Source: Clostridiales bacterium mt11 (GTDB lineage Bacteria; Bacillota; Clostridia; Tissierellales; Tepidimicrobiaceae). From it: a stretch of 64,000 nucleotides of DNA. How positions within the stretch are numbered: the first letter of the stretch is position 1; each line of letters begins with the position of its first letter. The position numbers and the translations under genes were made by a program. The notes beneath the pieces are model-generated. The model was not told the origin of the DNA. It was given only the letters and a program-made list of their open reading frames with translations, and made no database searches. The DNA is taken from positions 248,001-312,000 of the forward strand of contig LN874945.1 of assembly GCA_001282665.1 (NCBI GenBank), read 5' to 3'. Positions 43,050-53,306 of this stretch are shown piece after piece.

Positions 43050-44420
43050 ATGGATAGGAAAAGATGGTGGTGGATAGCACCAACTGTGCTAGGCTTAGCC
43101 CTCGTAATCGCATTAGTTTGGGGCTATAATGAATATACAACTAAGAATCAGCTCGGAGTATCGTTAGAAAATCATTACCAAAGATTGTTCTTTGATGTTA
43201 AGAAGCATGTGGAGAACGTTCAAGTTAATTTGTCCAAGGCTTTACTCTCTGAATCAAGAGATCAAAACGTTTTGCTTCTCTCCCAGATTATGAGTGAGGC
43301 ATATTTTGCACAAGATAAGCTGAGTCAAATGCCTATAACTCACGCAGAGACAGCTAAAACAGAAAAGTTCTTAAACCAAGTAGCGGATTATAGTTATTAC
43401 TTAATTAATACCCACTTGAAGGGAGATCCTCTTACAAATAAGCAAAGAGAGACTTTAGCTAATCTTCAGGGTAACTCTGCTACATTTAACAACGAACTAG
43501 CAAAGCTTCAATCTGAGTTAGCAGACAAGAATTTTGTATTTGGAAGTTTAAATAGGCGTCAAAATACAAAAGTTAAAGAGGGTAATGAGAAAATATTCAC
43601 TGCTAGTATAGGAAGTATAGAGAAAAACATAGGTAAAACGCCTGAATTGATATATGATGGTCCTTTTTCAGACCAAATGATAAATAGGAAGCCTTTAGGC
43701 TTAGATGGTAATGAAGTATCGAAAAAGGAAGCAGAAAAGATAGCGAAAGATTTTTTTGGAACTAATAGAGTTCGACAAATAACTGCCTTCGAAGAAGGAA
43801 AGAATGCATCGGAGGTGAGAATTCCGTCCTATACCTTTAATCTATATCCAACTAATACTTCTAAAGAACTTGCTGTATACATGGGAGTATCAAGAAAGGG
43901 TGGGAAGGTATTATGGATGGCAAATCCAAGACCTGTTTCCAAAGGTGGTTTAACCATAGAAGAGGCTCAAAAAAAGGCTTTAGAATATCTTAAAAGTAAA
44001 GGCTTTGATGGTATGGAGCCTAACTACTATTTAAAATATGATGGAACTGTATTGTTTAACTTTGTCTACAAGGAAGATGATGTAACTATATATCCAGATT
44101 TAATTAAAGTTAAAGTAGCCTTAGATAATGGAGAAGTAGTAGGGTTTGATGCATCGGCTTATTACTTAAACCATCACACAAGGGATATTAAGAAGCCAAA
44201 TATAACCCTAGAAGAAGCAAGAGGTAAAGTAAAAATAGACTTCGACATAAACTCTGAAAGATTAACCATTATACCTGCTGGTAAAGAAGAAGTCTTATGT
44301 TATGAATTTAAAGGAAAATATAGAGATGCAGATTTTATAGTATATATAAACGCCTTAAATGGTAGAGAAGAAAAAATACTTCAGATTATAAAAGACGATA
44401 AAGGGACATTGACATTCTAA
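43050..44420 (+). CDS. ypeB: Germination protein YpeB
   Basis: 456 aa from ATG 43050 (SD GGAGGTGATA). N-terminal anchor WWWIAPTVLGLALVIALVWG, helical N-domain, and three PepSY-like repeats in the C-terminal half (PLGLDGNEVSKKEAEKIAKD, GLTIEEAQKKALEYLKSKGF, NITLEEARGKVKIDFDI). YpeB and SleB need each other for stability in the spore. A terminator follows. Confidence 0.94.
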   Translation: MDRKRWWWIAPTVLGLALVIALVWGYNEYTTKNQLGVSLENHYQRLFFDVKKHVENVQVNLSKALLSESRDQNVLLLSQIMSEAYFAQDKLSQMPITHAETAKTEKFLNQVADYSYYLINTHLKGDPLTNKQRETLANLQGNSATFNNELAKLQSELADKNFVFGSLNRRQNTKVKEGNEKIFTASIGSIEKNIGKTPELIYDGPFSDQMINRKPLGLDGNEVSKKEAEKIAKDFFGTNRVRQITAFEEGKNASEVRIPSYTFNLYPTNTSKELAVYMGVSRKGGKVLWMANPRPVSKGGLTIEEAQKKALEYLKSKGFDGMEPNYYLKYDGTVLFNFVYKEDDVTIYPDLIKVKVALDNGEVVGFDASAYYLNHHTRDIKKPNITLEEARGKVKIDFDINSERLTIIPAGKEEVLCYEFKGKYRDADFIVYINALNGREEKILQIIKDDKGTLTF

Positions 44421-44443
44421 GAGCACTTAGGTGCTCTTTTTTT
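44421..44443 (+). terminator. Terminator of sleB-ypeB
   Basis: GAGCAC-TTAG-GTGCTC followed by T7, starting right after the ypeB stop. Confidence 0.85.
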
Positions 44444-44483
44444 ATATTAACTTAGAACAAAAGGATTACACTAAGTTTGAAAA

Positions 44484-44510
44484 ACCCCTTTATCTTTTCG
44501 ATAAAGGGGT
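44484..44510 (-). terminator. Terminator of the glycyl-radical operon
   Basis: ACCCCTTTATC pairs with GATAAAGGGGT; on the minus strand it is followed by a T-run, just past the aldolase stop. Confidence 0.85.
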
Positions 44511-44514
44511 GATT

Positions 44515-45192
44515 CTATAGGTTGTTAGTTCTTTTTCCTTCTCCGTATACATTTTCCCAGTCTTTAATAAAATTATCAACGCTGCTATCTGTTAAAGGAT
44601 GATATAGTAAATTTTCTAATATGTTTAATGGTATGGTAACGGATTGAGCACCAGCAAGGCTAGCTTTATGAACTTGTTCTACATTTTTAAAGCTTGCAGC
44701 TAAAATTTTAGAATTTAGACCATGAATTTTAAGAAGCTGTGAAATTTCTTTAACTACGTTTATGCCATTGCCAGATATATTATCAATTCTGTTAACATAA
44801 GGAGCAATAAAGGAGGCCCCTGACATAGCTGCAATTAGTCCTTGCTGTGGAGTAATTACAGCCGTAGCTGTTATTTTTATACCTTTTTCATGGAGTATTT
44901 TCATAGCCTTTATACCTTCTGGAATAACGGGAATTTTAATGTATATATTTTCGCCTAATATTTTGTTTAGATACAATGCTTCCTCAACAATATCCTCTGC
45001 TTTCATACCCAAAGCTTGAACATGAAGGCATCTATTATCACCAATTACATTTTTAATATCTTTAACTAATTTTAAAAAGTCGGTTTTTTCTTTAGATACA
45101 ATAGTTGGATTAGTAGTTACTCCAGCAATAGGGTAGTATTCTATACCTTTTTTAATATCTTCAATATTAGCAGTGTCAAGTAAAATTAACAT
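44515..45192 (-). CDS. Fructose-6-phosphate aldolase / TalC-type transaldolase
   Basis: 225 aa from ATG 45192. Short transaldolase of the FSA class: LLDTANIEDIKKG at the start, PIAGVTTNPTIVSKE near 22, Schiff-base Lys in NIYIKIPVIPEGIKAM near 83, ITATAVITPQQGLIAA near 106, ASFIAPYVNRIDN near 124. FSA enzymes split 1-deoxy- or ordinary ketose 6-phosphates to glyceraldehyde-3-phosphate plus dihydroxyacetone or hydroxyacetone. The gene comes last in an operon with a glycyl-radical enzyme and its activase, as talC/fsaB lies with pflDC in E. coli. SD GGAGGAATGAAT. Confidence 0.9.
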   Translation of the reverse strand: MLILLDTANIEDIKKGIEYYPIAGVTTNPTIVSKEKTDFLKLVKDIKNVIGDNRCLHVQALGMKAEDIVEEALYLNKILGENIYIKIPVIPEGIKAMKILHEKGIKITATAVITPQQGLIAAMSGASFIAPYVNRIDNISGNGINVVKEISQLLKIHGLNSKILAASFKNVEQVHKASLAGAQSVTIPLNILENLLYHPLTDSSVDNFIKDWENVYGEGKRTNNL

Positions 45193-45218
45193 ATTCATTC
45201 CTCCTATTTTTAAGTTTA

Positions 45219-46061
45219 TTATTTACCACCTATGATTACATAAAGATTTCTTTTTTCCATATACTTTTTAATATTTTCTATTTCCTCATCTGTAGGTGGA
45301 GTTATATTTTCTAACTCATATTTTCTATCTAAGCTATCATATTTGCTGCTGCCAAATTGATGAAAAGGGAGCAGATGAATTTCTTTTAAGCCTTGGGATG
45401 ATACAAAATCTGAAATAGCCTCTATATTATCCTCGTCCATAGTAAAATCTGGAATAAGTGGGATACGAGGTATAATATTAACTCCTTTTTCCGTTAATCT
45501 CATAAAATTATCTTTAACTACATCCATGTCTGCATTAACAATTTTCAAACATTTTTTTCTATCCATAATTTTAAGGTCGAATAGCACTAAATCTAAATAG
45601 TCTGATGCCTTATCCAATACTTCCCACTTACTAAATCCGGCGGTTTCAATAGCAGTATGTATTCCTAATGCTTTTAAACCTTTCAAAAGGTCCACTATGA
45701 ATTCCCCTTGACATAAAGGTTCGCCTCCAGAAAGGGTTACGCCTCCAGAGGTACTTTCATAGAAAATCATATCCTTTTTAACTTCATGTATGATCTCATC
45801 TAAAGACATTTCTGTTCCAACAATCTCTAAAGCTCCAGTTGGACATTGTTCAGGAACAATGGTGCAGCTATGACAATTAGAACCGTTACATTTAATACAC
45901 AGCGATTCTCTTTTAAATAGTTCCTGTTCAAAACTTTGAGATTCTGGATTTGAACACCAAGGACATTTCAAATTGCAGCCTTTAAAAAATATTATTGTTC
46001 TTATGCCTCCACCATCATGAAGGCTGTATCTTTGAATATTGAAAATGAAATTGTTTTTCAT
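45219..46061 (-). CDS. Glycyl-radical enzyme activating enzyme (radical SAM)
   Basis: 280 aa from ATG 46061 (AGGATGTGAAACA before it; the longer frame has no SD). Radical-SAM CxxxCxxC in FFKGCNLKCPWCSNPES near residue 31; an inserted Cys-rich segment with CIKCNGSNCHSCTIVPEQCP that probably binds another Fe-S cluster; TSGGVTLSGGEPLCQ near 103 for SAM. Generates the glycyl radical on the enzyme encoded 19 bp upstream. Confidence 0.94.
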   Translation of the reverse strand: MKNNFIFNIQRYSLHDGGGIRTIIFFKGCNLKCPWCSNPESQSFEQELFKRESLCIKCNGSNCHSCTIVPEQCPTGALEIVGTEMSLDEIIHEVKKDMIFYESTSGGVTLSGGEPLCQGEFIVDLLKGLKALGIHTAIETAGFSKWEVLDKASDYLDLVLFDLKIMDRKKCLKIVNADMDVVKDNFMRLTEKGVNIIPRIPLIPDFTMDEDNIEAISDFVSSQGLKEIHLLPFHQFGSSKYDSLDRKYELENITPPTDEEIENIKKYMEKRNLYVIIGGK

Positions 46062-46080
46062 TGTTTCACATCCTAAGGAT

Positions 46081-48378
46081 TTATAATATATGTTCTGTTC
46101 TATTGATAATATCATCTTGGATAGACTTATTAAGGTCTATAAATATAGCACTATATCCTGCAACCCTAACTACTAAATTTTTATATTTTTCAGGATGCTT
46201 TTGTGCATCTTTTAAAGTATCAACAGAAACTACATTAAATTGAATATGTTGTATTTTTAACCTCATAAAGCCATATAGATATCCAATAAATTTATGGATG
46301 CCTTCTTGACCTTTTAATGTGGAAGGACTGAGTTTAATATTTAGAAGGCTGCCATTAGTAGTCAAGTAGTTATCTAGTTTGCTTACACTTTTTAGGACTG
46401 CTGTTGGTCCTTTTGTATCTCTTCCTACCATAGGAGATAGACCGCCGTCTGCTAACTGTTCTTTAGAGAGTCTGCCATCTGGAGTAGCACCTACTGCTTC
46501 ACCAAGAGGAATATGAGCAGAAACCGTATAGGAACCAGGTTGGAACATTCCGCCCCTAACATTTGTATACTTTGCGACCTCTCTACAATAATAGGCAAGT
46601 ATATCGCTGCCTAAATAATCGACTTCGTCTATGTCGTTTCCATATTTACTGTATTTATTAATAAACTTCTGACGCAGTATTTCATTATTTTGGTAGTTTT
46701 CGTTTAATATTTTAACCAATTCAGGAAGAGTCATCTCCTTATCATCAAAGACTACCTTTTTAATAATATAGAGGGAATCACTTAAATTACCAGTTCCTAT
46801 TCCTTGGACACCTGAAAAATTATATTTAGCTCCTCCTTGAGATACATCTTTTCCTGCCTCAGTACAATTTTCTATGAAAGAAGATAGTAGAGGAGTAGGA
46901 GCAAAATCTCCATGAGCTTTATCTACAATATTTGAACCTTCTGCCATAAGAACTACATATTTGGATATATTATTTTTTATTTCTCCAAGTAAGTGGTCAA
47001 AGGATTCAAAGTCTCCTTTATTATTATTTAATGTAATTTCCAATACCTTCAATAGATTAAATAGAGCAATATCATGGAGTCCATAGGTCTTGCCAGGGAT
47101 TGAAAGCTCAACACAGCCTACAACAGCGTAATCCCTCGCATCTTCAAGAGATACTCCCCTGTTAAGGTATCCGGGTATAATCACTTCATCATTGAAAACT
47201 TGGGGTATGCCTGTTCCTAATCTAATGGTTTCAGCTACCTTAATTAAAAATTCTCTGGGACATTTTTCATGGATTCTAACGCCTAGGTTAGGTTGGGGTA
47301 ATCTTATATCACTATAAGTATCAAGGACTAAGTAGGATAGTTCGTTGGTAGCATCCCTTCCATTCCTATGGACTCCGCCTAATATTATAGTGTATCCTGT
47401 AGGAAATCCTGCAAAATATTTAGCACTATCTTGAGACCTTAACAATATTACATCATTCATTTTTAACCATAAGCATCTCAACAGCTCTTTAGCAAATTCA
47501 ATATCCATACCTTCATCGATAGAATGTCTATAAAAGGGATACATATATTGATCAAATCTCCCAGAAGAAATTGAACTAGCATTAGACTCGTATTGGAGAG
47601 CTATGTTTATAAACCAAAATAGCTGTAAAGCTTCATAAAAACTATCTGGCTTATCTTTAGCAATTTTATATGAAATTCTACTGATTTCATATAGTTCTTT
47701 TTGAGTGTTTTCTTCCTTTTCCTTTTCCGCCATATGTTTAGCTAACTGACCATAACGCTCAATATGCCTTTGAGTAGCTTTTAAGGTTATAAGAACTGCA
47801 CTATAAAAGTCATTTTCTGGATTCTTCTTTAAAAGATTATTTGCCTCATGGATCATGTAGTCTAGTCCTTTGTTTAAAACCTTATCAAAAGAAGGGATTA
47901 TATGACCTTGACCTTTATCGGTTTGATTTAGTTTTATAATTTCATTTTGGATGGCTTCTTTAACTGAATCATCAATTTTGTCATTAACAAAATTTTTAAG
48001 AGATTTGCCATTCCAATAGGGATACAACTCTTCTCGATATAATTTCTTATCTTCTTCAGAAATAAAAAATTGATCCTGAGGTCTTGTGGATATAGTATCT
48101 AGTTCTTCTAAAATCCAATAAGGTGACATCTCTGGAGAAGCAATTCCAGACCTCATCTTCACTGTTCTTCCTCCAGCTATAAGTTCACCTTTATTGATTA
48201 CTATTTTTACATTATCTAATATATGGGCAGTAGCTTTTGCCCTTCTGATTATTTGAGGTTCTCCTTCAGTTTCCTTATAGCTTTCCGTGTATAGCCTAGC
48301 TCTTTCTAAGGAAATTTCCCTTTTGTTTTTAAATAGTTGTTCTCGTAAACCATTAATCCTTTCAGTGCTTTTTTTCAC
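46081..48378 (-). CDS. Glycyl-radical enzyme, PflD/dehydratase class
   Basis: 765 aa. Radical-storage loop RVAGYSA with Gly741; active-site Cys422 in DYAVVGCVELSIPGKTYG. The single GC-VE motif (not the double Cys of pyruvate formate-lyase) places it with C-O or C-N lyases such as glycerol, propanediol, hydroxyproline and PflD-type enzymes. The partner set (activase, FSA-type aldolase, PTS, PRD regulator) matches the E. coli pflDC-frw-talC locus, so the substrate is probably a phosphorylated polyol or anhydro-sugar delivered by PTS. Start is GTG 48378 after AGAGGTGATAAT. Divergent from deoR with shared operators. Confidence 0.9.
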   Translation of the reverse strand: MKKSTERINGLREQLFKNKREISLERARLYTESYKETEGEPQIIRRAKATAHILDNVKIVINKGELIAGGRTVKMRSGIASPEMSPYWILEELDTISTRPQDQFFISEEDKKLYREELYPYWNGKSLKNFVNDKIDDSVKEAIQNEIIKLNQTDKGQGHIIPSFDKVLNKGLDYMIHEANNLLKKNPENDFYSAVLITLKATQRHIERYGQLAKHMAEKEKEENTQKELYEISRISYKIAKDKPDSFYEALQLFWFINIALQYESNASSISSGRFDQYMYPFYRHSIDEGMDIEFAKELLRCLWLKMNDVILLRSQDSAKYFAGFPTGYTIILGGVHRNGRDATNELSYLVLDTYSDIRLPQPNLGVRIHEKCPREFLIKVAETIRLGTGIPQVFNDEVIIPGYLNRGVSLEDARDYAVVGCVELSIPGKTYGLHDIALFNLLKVLEITLNNNKGDFESFDHLLGEIKNNISKYVVLMAEGSNIVDKAHGDFAPTPLLSSFIENCTEAGKDVSQGGAKYNFSGVQGIGTGNLSDSLYIIKKVVFDDKEMTLPELVKILNENYQNNEILRQKFINKYSKYGNDIDEVDYLGSDILAYYCREVAKYTNVRGGMFQPGSYTVSAHIPLGEAVGATPDGRLSKEQLADGGLSPMVGRDTKGPTAVLKSVSKLDNYLTTNGSLLNIKLSPSTLKGQEGIHKFIGYLYGFMRLKIQHIQFNVVSVDTLKDAQKHPEKYKNLVVRVAGYSAIFIDLNKSIQDDIINRTEHIL

Positions 48379-48409
48379 ATTATCACCTCTTTGAAATGAT
48401 AAAAAATAA

Positions 48410-48583
48410 TTATTGTTCTTTATTGTTTGCTATCATTTTAACCTATTTAAGTTTAATTTGCAATATGCAAAAATAAGAATAACATACTTATTATCAGTTA
48501 ATTATTTTGGATATAGGCATTTTATCTAATTCTTGTAAACTAAATAGTAATGATATATAATTTTAAATGATAAAGAACAATAA
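48410..48583. promoter_or_regulatory. Divergent control region with inverted DeoR-type operators
   Basis: TTATTGTTCTTTAT at 48410-48423 and its exact reverse complement ATAAAGAACAATAA at 48570-48583, one close to each of the divergent genes (glycyl-radical enzyme and DeoR regulator). Identical 14-mers 147 bp apart suggest looping by the DeoR protein. Confidence 0.65.
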
Positions 48584-48602
48584 ATAAAATGAAGGTGATG
48601 GA

Positions 48603-49364
48603 ATGTTACCAAAGGAACGATTGGATAAAATTATGGAAATTCTATATGAAGATGGGAGAATTGTAGTAAAAGACCTTAGTAAAATGTTCAACGTATCGGA
48701 AGATGCTATTAGAAAGGATTTAAAATTATTAGAAAATGATAAGCTAATTGAACGAATATATGGGGGAGCAATATTGAAAAAGCAGATTCCTCAATTTACA
48801 ATGGTAGGCGAAAGAAAAGAAGAAAACCTTAAGGATAAAAGGAAAATTGCTCAAAAGGCGTTTAGCTTGATAAAAGATAAAGAAACAATTTTTTTGGATA
48901 TATCTTCTATAAATATTATATTATCTCAAATGTTAGCTGAATCCCGATTGGAAATAACCGTCATATCTAATTCAATTGATATCTTATATAATTTATCGGG
49001 AAAATCAAATATTCAGGTTATCTGTCCAGGAGGCATATTATATCAAAATGTAGGAGGATTTGTAGGCTCTGCAACTATAGAAGCTATAGAGAAGTATAAA
49101 GCACAAAAGGTTTTCATTGGAAGCTGTGGTGTAGATATAAAGGAAAACAGCATAAGTACTTTTAATATTGAAGATGGAAATACAAAAAAGGCAATTATAG
49201 ATATCGGAAAAGAAGTCATATTGGTAATGGAAAATATAAAATTTTTTTATGAAGGAACATATAAATTTGCTCATATTAATCAAGTTCATACCATAATAAC
49301 TGAAGAAGAGCCATCCCAAGCCATAGTATCAAAATTAAATAAATATAAGATTAATATAGTTTAA
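48603..49364 (+). CDS. DeoR-family sugar-phosphate repressor
   Basis: 253 aa. N-terminal HTH (MLPKERLDKIMEILYEDGRI, VKDLSKMFNVSEDAIRKDLK), YGGAIL signature at residue 55, then the ISOCOT sensor domain with FLDISSINIILSQML and EDGNTKKAIIDIGKEVILVM. Probably represses the divergent glycyl-radical operon until a sugar phosphate binds. SD GAAGGTGATGGA. Confidence 0.92.
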   Translation: MLPKERLDKIMEILYEDGRIVVKDLSKMFNVSEDAIRKDLKLLENDKLIERIYGGAILKKQIPQFTMVGERKEENLKDKRKIAQKAFSLIKDKETIFLDISSINIILSQMLAESRLEITVISNSIDILYNLSGKSNIQVICPGGILYQNVGGFVGSATIEAIEKYKAQKVFIGSCGVDIKENSISTFNIEDGNTKKAIIDIGKEVILVMENIKFFYEGTYKFAHINQVHTIITEEEPSQAIVSKLNKYKINIV

Positions 49365-49583
49365 TGTATAGATATTTTCATTATGAAATTATAGAGAATC
49401 AAAACCATGTACTATCTAAGCTAAAGGGGAAAGAATATATTATACAAAAATGACACATTGTTGTGTAAGGGATTTGGACTTTTAAACCGTTGAAAATACT
49501 CATATTATGTAGTAATCTTAACATATCAAACAAAAACATATTTAATGAACATTTGTATTTGGAGTATGAAGTTGGGGGTAAAG

Positions 49584-51640
49584 ATGAGAGAAAATTTATC
49601 AGAAAGACAAAGAGAAATTTTAAATATCTTACTAAATAAAGAATCACCAATTACTATTGGTGAAATTTCTAAGCTGTTAGATGTTTCTAATAAAACAGTA
49701 AGAAACGATTTAGATAGGATAGAAGAGTTTTTACTTCCCTATAGCAATATAAAAATTGAAAAAAAGCCAGGGGTTGGTACATGGCTATATGCAGATGAAT
49801 GTTCAAGACAATTTATAAAGGAGTTAGTTATCAAAGATTGTGATTATATAGAACCTTGGTCTTCAAAGGAAAGACAATTTTATATTATACAGAGACTTCT
49901 TAGGGCTCCAGAGTCCATTACCATGCAAATGCTTGCAGATGAGTTATATGTAACTAGAGCTACAATATACAGAGATTTGGAAGATGTGGAGAAATGGCTA
50001 GATCAATATGAACTTAAATTGAATAGAAAACAAAAGTGTGGAATAGAAATTTTAGGTACAGAATCCAATTGGAGAAAAGCTGCTGCGGAAATATTAGTAG
50101 CTTTGAAAAAAGATGAGGGAATTAAGAAAGTCATCAATAATCAACAAAAAAATTATGACAATGGTGTAAAAAGCTGTATGGATTATAATAATGTCAAACA
50201 ATTAATTCCCGATATAGATTTTCAAAAGATAGGAGAAATAATTGGACAAGCTGAAGAAAAAATGGGTTATCTATTTTCTGACGAGGCATTTACCTGTTTA
50301 TTAATCCATATTGCCATTAGTATGGAAAGACTAAAGCACAAAAAAGACATTGAAATGGATAAAAAACAGTTAGAAGTAATAAAGGGAAAAAAGGAATATG
50401 AAATAGCAGAATGGATTGCTGGTAAAATTGAAGAAGAGTTTAGAATTGCTATTCCAGAAGCGGAAGTAGGATATATTTCCCTTCATATATTAGGAGCAAA
50501 GATCCAAGAAAATACCTATTTAGTGGATGATATCACTAACGATTTATTAGATGATATGGATTTAAGTATAGTTAAATTAGCAAATGAAATTATTTTATTA
50601 ATAGGAAATATCTTATCTGTAGATTTTACAGAGGATGAACGATTGTTGATTGGGTTAGTTTTACATCTAAGACCTACTATCAATAGATTAAAGTATGGGC
50701 TTCGCATTAGAAACCCACTATTAACTGAAATTAAGGAAAAGTATCCTAGTATATTTGGCGCTTCGTGGGCAGCAAGTGTGCTGTTCGAAAAGCATTTTGG
50801 ATTGAGGGTAACAGAAGAAGAAATAGGATATATAGCTATTCATATAGGGGCAGCCTTAGAAAGGCAAAGTAGAAAAGCGAGGGTTGTTGTCGTATGCAGT
50901 AGTGGTATAGGCACTGCTCAATTGATAGCCACAAGGTTGAAAAAAAGATTGCAGAATTAGAAATAGTTGAAGTTACTTCAGTACTTGAGTTAAATAAGAT
51001 GAAATCTGTAGATTTTGATATTATAATTTCAACTGTACCTCTTGAATATGAGTCAAAACCTACAATAGTAACCAGCGTATTTGTAACGGAAGAAGATATT
51101 AAGAATATAACTAAATATATTGGGAACATAGAAAGTACTACAAAATTTAATTGGTGTTCTCTACAAATGGAAAACAATGATTTATTTGATAAGAATTTAA
51201 TATTGGCTAATATAAATATAGATAGCAAAGAAGAATTGATTAAGGAATTAGGTAAATTACTTGTAAAAAAAGATTTAGTTTATAAAGGATTTATACATTC
51301 AGCTTTAGATAGGGAAAGCATCACCTCTACTGCTGTAGGCAAGGGGGTAGCTATCCCTCATGGAAAGCAAGAGTTTGTGAAAAAACCTGCTATTGTTCTA
51401 GCTACGTTGAAAGACCCTATTGATTGGTGTGGTGAACAAGTAGATATCATATTTATGTTAGCGTTAAAATTTGGGGCAGGAAGCGTTACCCGTAATTTTT
51501 TCAAAGGGTTTTATTCTATGTTAGATGATGAACAGATTTTAATGGACATAAGAAACAAAAAAACTCCCCAAGAAATTTACTATGTATTAAAGGGAAAGGA
51601 TGATTTAGATGGAGAATATTATCAACAAAAATCTAATTAA
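49584..51640 (+). pseudogene. PRD-domain regulator split by a one-base frameshift in an A7 tract
   Basis: Start ATG 49584 after GGGGGTAAAG. The first frame encodes HTH (residues 1-60), Mga HTH, PRD1 and PRD2 (HILGAK, HLRPT, IAIHIGAALE) and the start of the EIIB domain (VVVVCSSGIGTAQLIATRL), then stops at 50960. The protein resumes in the +1-shifted frame (KIAELEIVEVTSVLELNKMK...) and runs through EIIA (GVAIPHGKQEFV) to 51640. One extra A in the run at 50940-50946 would restore about 685 aa, the size of its three intact relatives here. It may be inactive, slippage-corrected, phase-variable, or a sequencing error. Precedes EIIA with a 32-bp overlap. Confidence 0.85.
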
Positions 51641-52070
51641 ATTAGAATTAGAAGGTAATTATAGAGATGAAGTTATAAAAGAATTAGCTCTACTAATGGA
51701 CAAAGAACAGAGACTAAATTGTTGTGATTTTTATATAGAAGAAGTTTTAAAAAGGGAAAAGCTTTCCACTACTGGAATTGGCTTTGGAATAGCTATTCCC
51801 CATGGAAAATGTAAAGCTGTAAAAATACCTACGGTAGCTTTTGGAAGAAAAGCTGAAGGTATAGAATGGGAATCCCTTGATGGAGAAAAAGTAAAAATGG
51901 TATTTGCCTTGGCAGTACCTGAAGAAGCTGCAACGAATGAACATTTGAAAATACTAGCTTTATTATCAAGGAAGTTAATGAATGAGAAATTTAGGCAACA
52001 ACTTATAGAAGTAAATGATGAAGAAAGACTTATGGAATTATTTAATAGTATATTTTGTGAATGTAATTAA
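51609..52070 (+). CDS. PTS system EIIA, fructose type
   Basis: 153 aa. Active His in GFGIAIPHGKCKAVKIPTV (about residue 65); FYIEEVLKREKLSTTGIGFG and LKILALLSRKLMNEKFRQQL are standard EIIA segments. Overlaps the end of the regulator frame by 32 bp, so its translation may depend on reading through the frameshifted region. Confidence 0.9.
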   Translation: MENIINKNLIKLELEGNYRDEVIKELALLMDKEQRLNCCDFYIEEVLKREKLSTTGIGFGIAIPHGKCKAVKIPTVAFGRKAEGIEWESLDGEKVKMVFALAVPEEAATNEHLKILALLSRKLMNEKFRQQLIEVNDEERLMELFNSIFCECN

Positions 52071-52216
52071 ATTTAAAATAACATAAAAATTTAAAGTATA
52101 TTGGTTTCATTATAATGCGATGAGGAAATGATGCGGAGATAAATGTTTGAAAATTCTCACAATGTTACATGAATAATCAAACAAATAATAAAAAATATTT
52201 AGAGGAGGCTAAAAAT

Positions 52217-53266
52217 ATGACGGACTTACTTAAAGATATGCGAAAGCATTTAATGACTGGTTCATCTTACATGATTCCTTTTGTAGTCGCAGGAGGAGTA
52301 TTATTAGCATTATCGGTAATGCTATCAGGTCAGCCACAGGTACCAGAAGCTGGTATATTAAAAGATGTATGGGATATAGGTTCAGCAGGAATGGCATTAT
52401 TTATACCTGTATTAGGTGGGTTCATAGCGTTTTCAATGGTTGATAGACCTGGTATTGCACCTGGAATGATTGGTGCATATTTGGCTAATCAAGTAGGAGC
52501 AGGATTTTTAGGTGGCATTGTTGCTGGCATATTAGCTGGCATAGTTGTTTATCTTTTAAAGAAAATAAAGGTTCCAGCAGTAATGCGTTCAGTAATGCCT
52601 ATATTTATAATTCCTTTAATAGGAACCTTAGTAGTTGGTGGACTAATTGTGTGGGTTATAGGAGCTCCAATAGCTAGTATTATGACTGGTTTAGAAACAT
52701 GGCTTGGCTCTATGTCCGATGTAAGTAAAGTTATACTCGGTATTATATTAGGAGCAATGATAGCGTTTGATATGGGTGGTCCTGTAAACAAAGCAGCATT
52801 TTTCTTCTCAGTAGGTATGATACCTACAAATCCTCAGCTAATGGCTGCAACAGGAGTTGCTATATGTGTACCACCATTAGGACTAGCCTTAGCTACTTTC
52901 TTGGCTCCAAAGAAGTATACAGCTGAAGAAAGGGAAAGTGGTAAAGCAGCTTTGATTATGGGATTAATAGGAATCACAGAAGGAGCTATACCCTTTGCAG
53001 CAGCAGATCCATTGAGAGTTATTCCTTCAATAGTAGTAGGTGGAGCAGCTGGTTCAGTGGTGTCACTTCTATTAGGAGCAGCAAATAATGCTCCATGGGG
53101 TGGTTGGATTGTACTACCAGTAGTAAGCAATAGAATTAGCTATATTATAGCCACTTTAATAGGAGTAGCAGTAACAGCTTTTGTGGTTAATACACTGAAG
53201 AAACCAGTTGAAGAAGTGTCAGCTGCTGGTGATGATATAGACGAAATAGATATTAGTTTTGAATAA
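52217..53266 (+). CDS. PTS system EIIC, fructose type
   Basis: 349 aa from ATG 52217 (GAGGAGG 8 nt upstream; an ATG at 52169 lacks an SD). HLMTGSSYMIPFVVAGGVLL near residue 11, VDRPGIAPGMIGAYLANQVG near 74, FDMGGPVNKAAFFFSVGM near 177, GITEGAIPFAAADPLRVIPS near 249. Membrane transporter of the set whose enzymes are probably the divergent glycyl-radical operon. Confidence 0.92.
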   Translation: MTDLLKDMRKHLMTGSSYMIPFVVAGGVLLALSVMLSGQPQVPEAGILKDVWDIGSAGMALFIPVLGGFIAFSMVDRPGIAPGMIGAYLANQVGAGFLGGIVAGILAGIVVYLLKKIKVPAVMRSVMPIFIIPLIGTLVVGGLIVWVIGAPIASIMTGLETWLGSMSDVSKVILGIILGAMIAFDMGGPVNKAAFFFSVGMIPTNPQLMAATGVAICVPPLGLALATFLAPKKYTAEERESGKAALIMGLIGITEGAIPFAAADPLRVIPSIVVGGAAGSVVSLLLGAANNAPWGGWIVLPVVSNRISYIIATLIGVAVTAFVVNTLKKPVEEVSAAGDDIDEIDISFE

Positions 53267-53306
53267 AATATGTTAAAATGAATGTAGAATAGATGAGGTG
53301 AAAAAT

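Noticed and set aside
49450..49480. Small inverted repeat ACACA-TTG-TTGTGT upstream of the frameshifted regulator
   Set aside because: Short, AT-rich and unique; not enough to call an operator.
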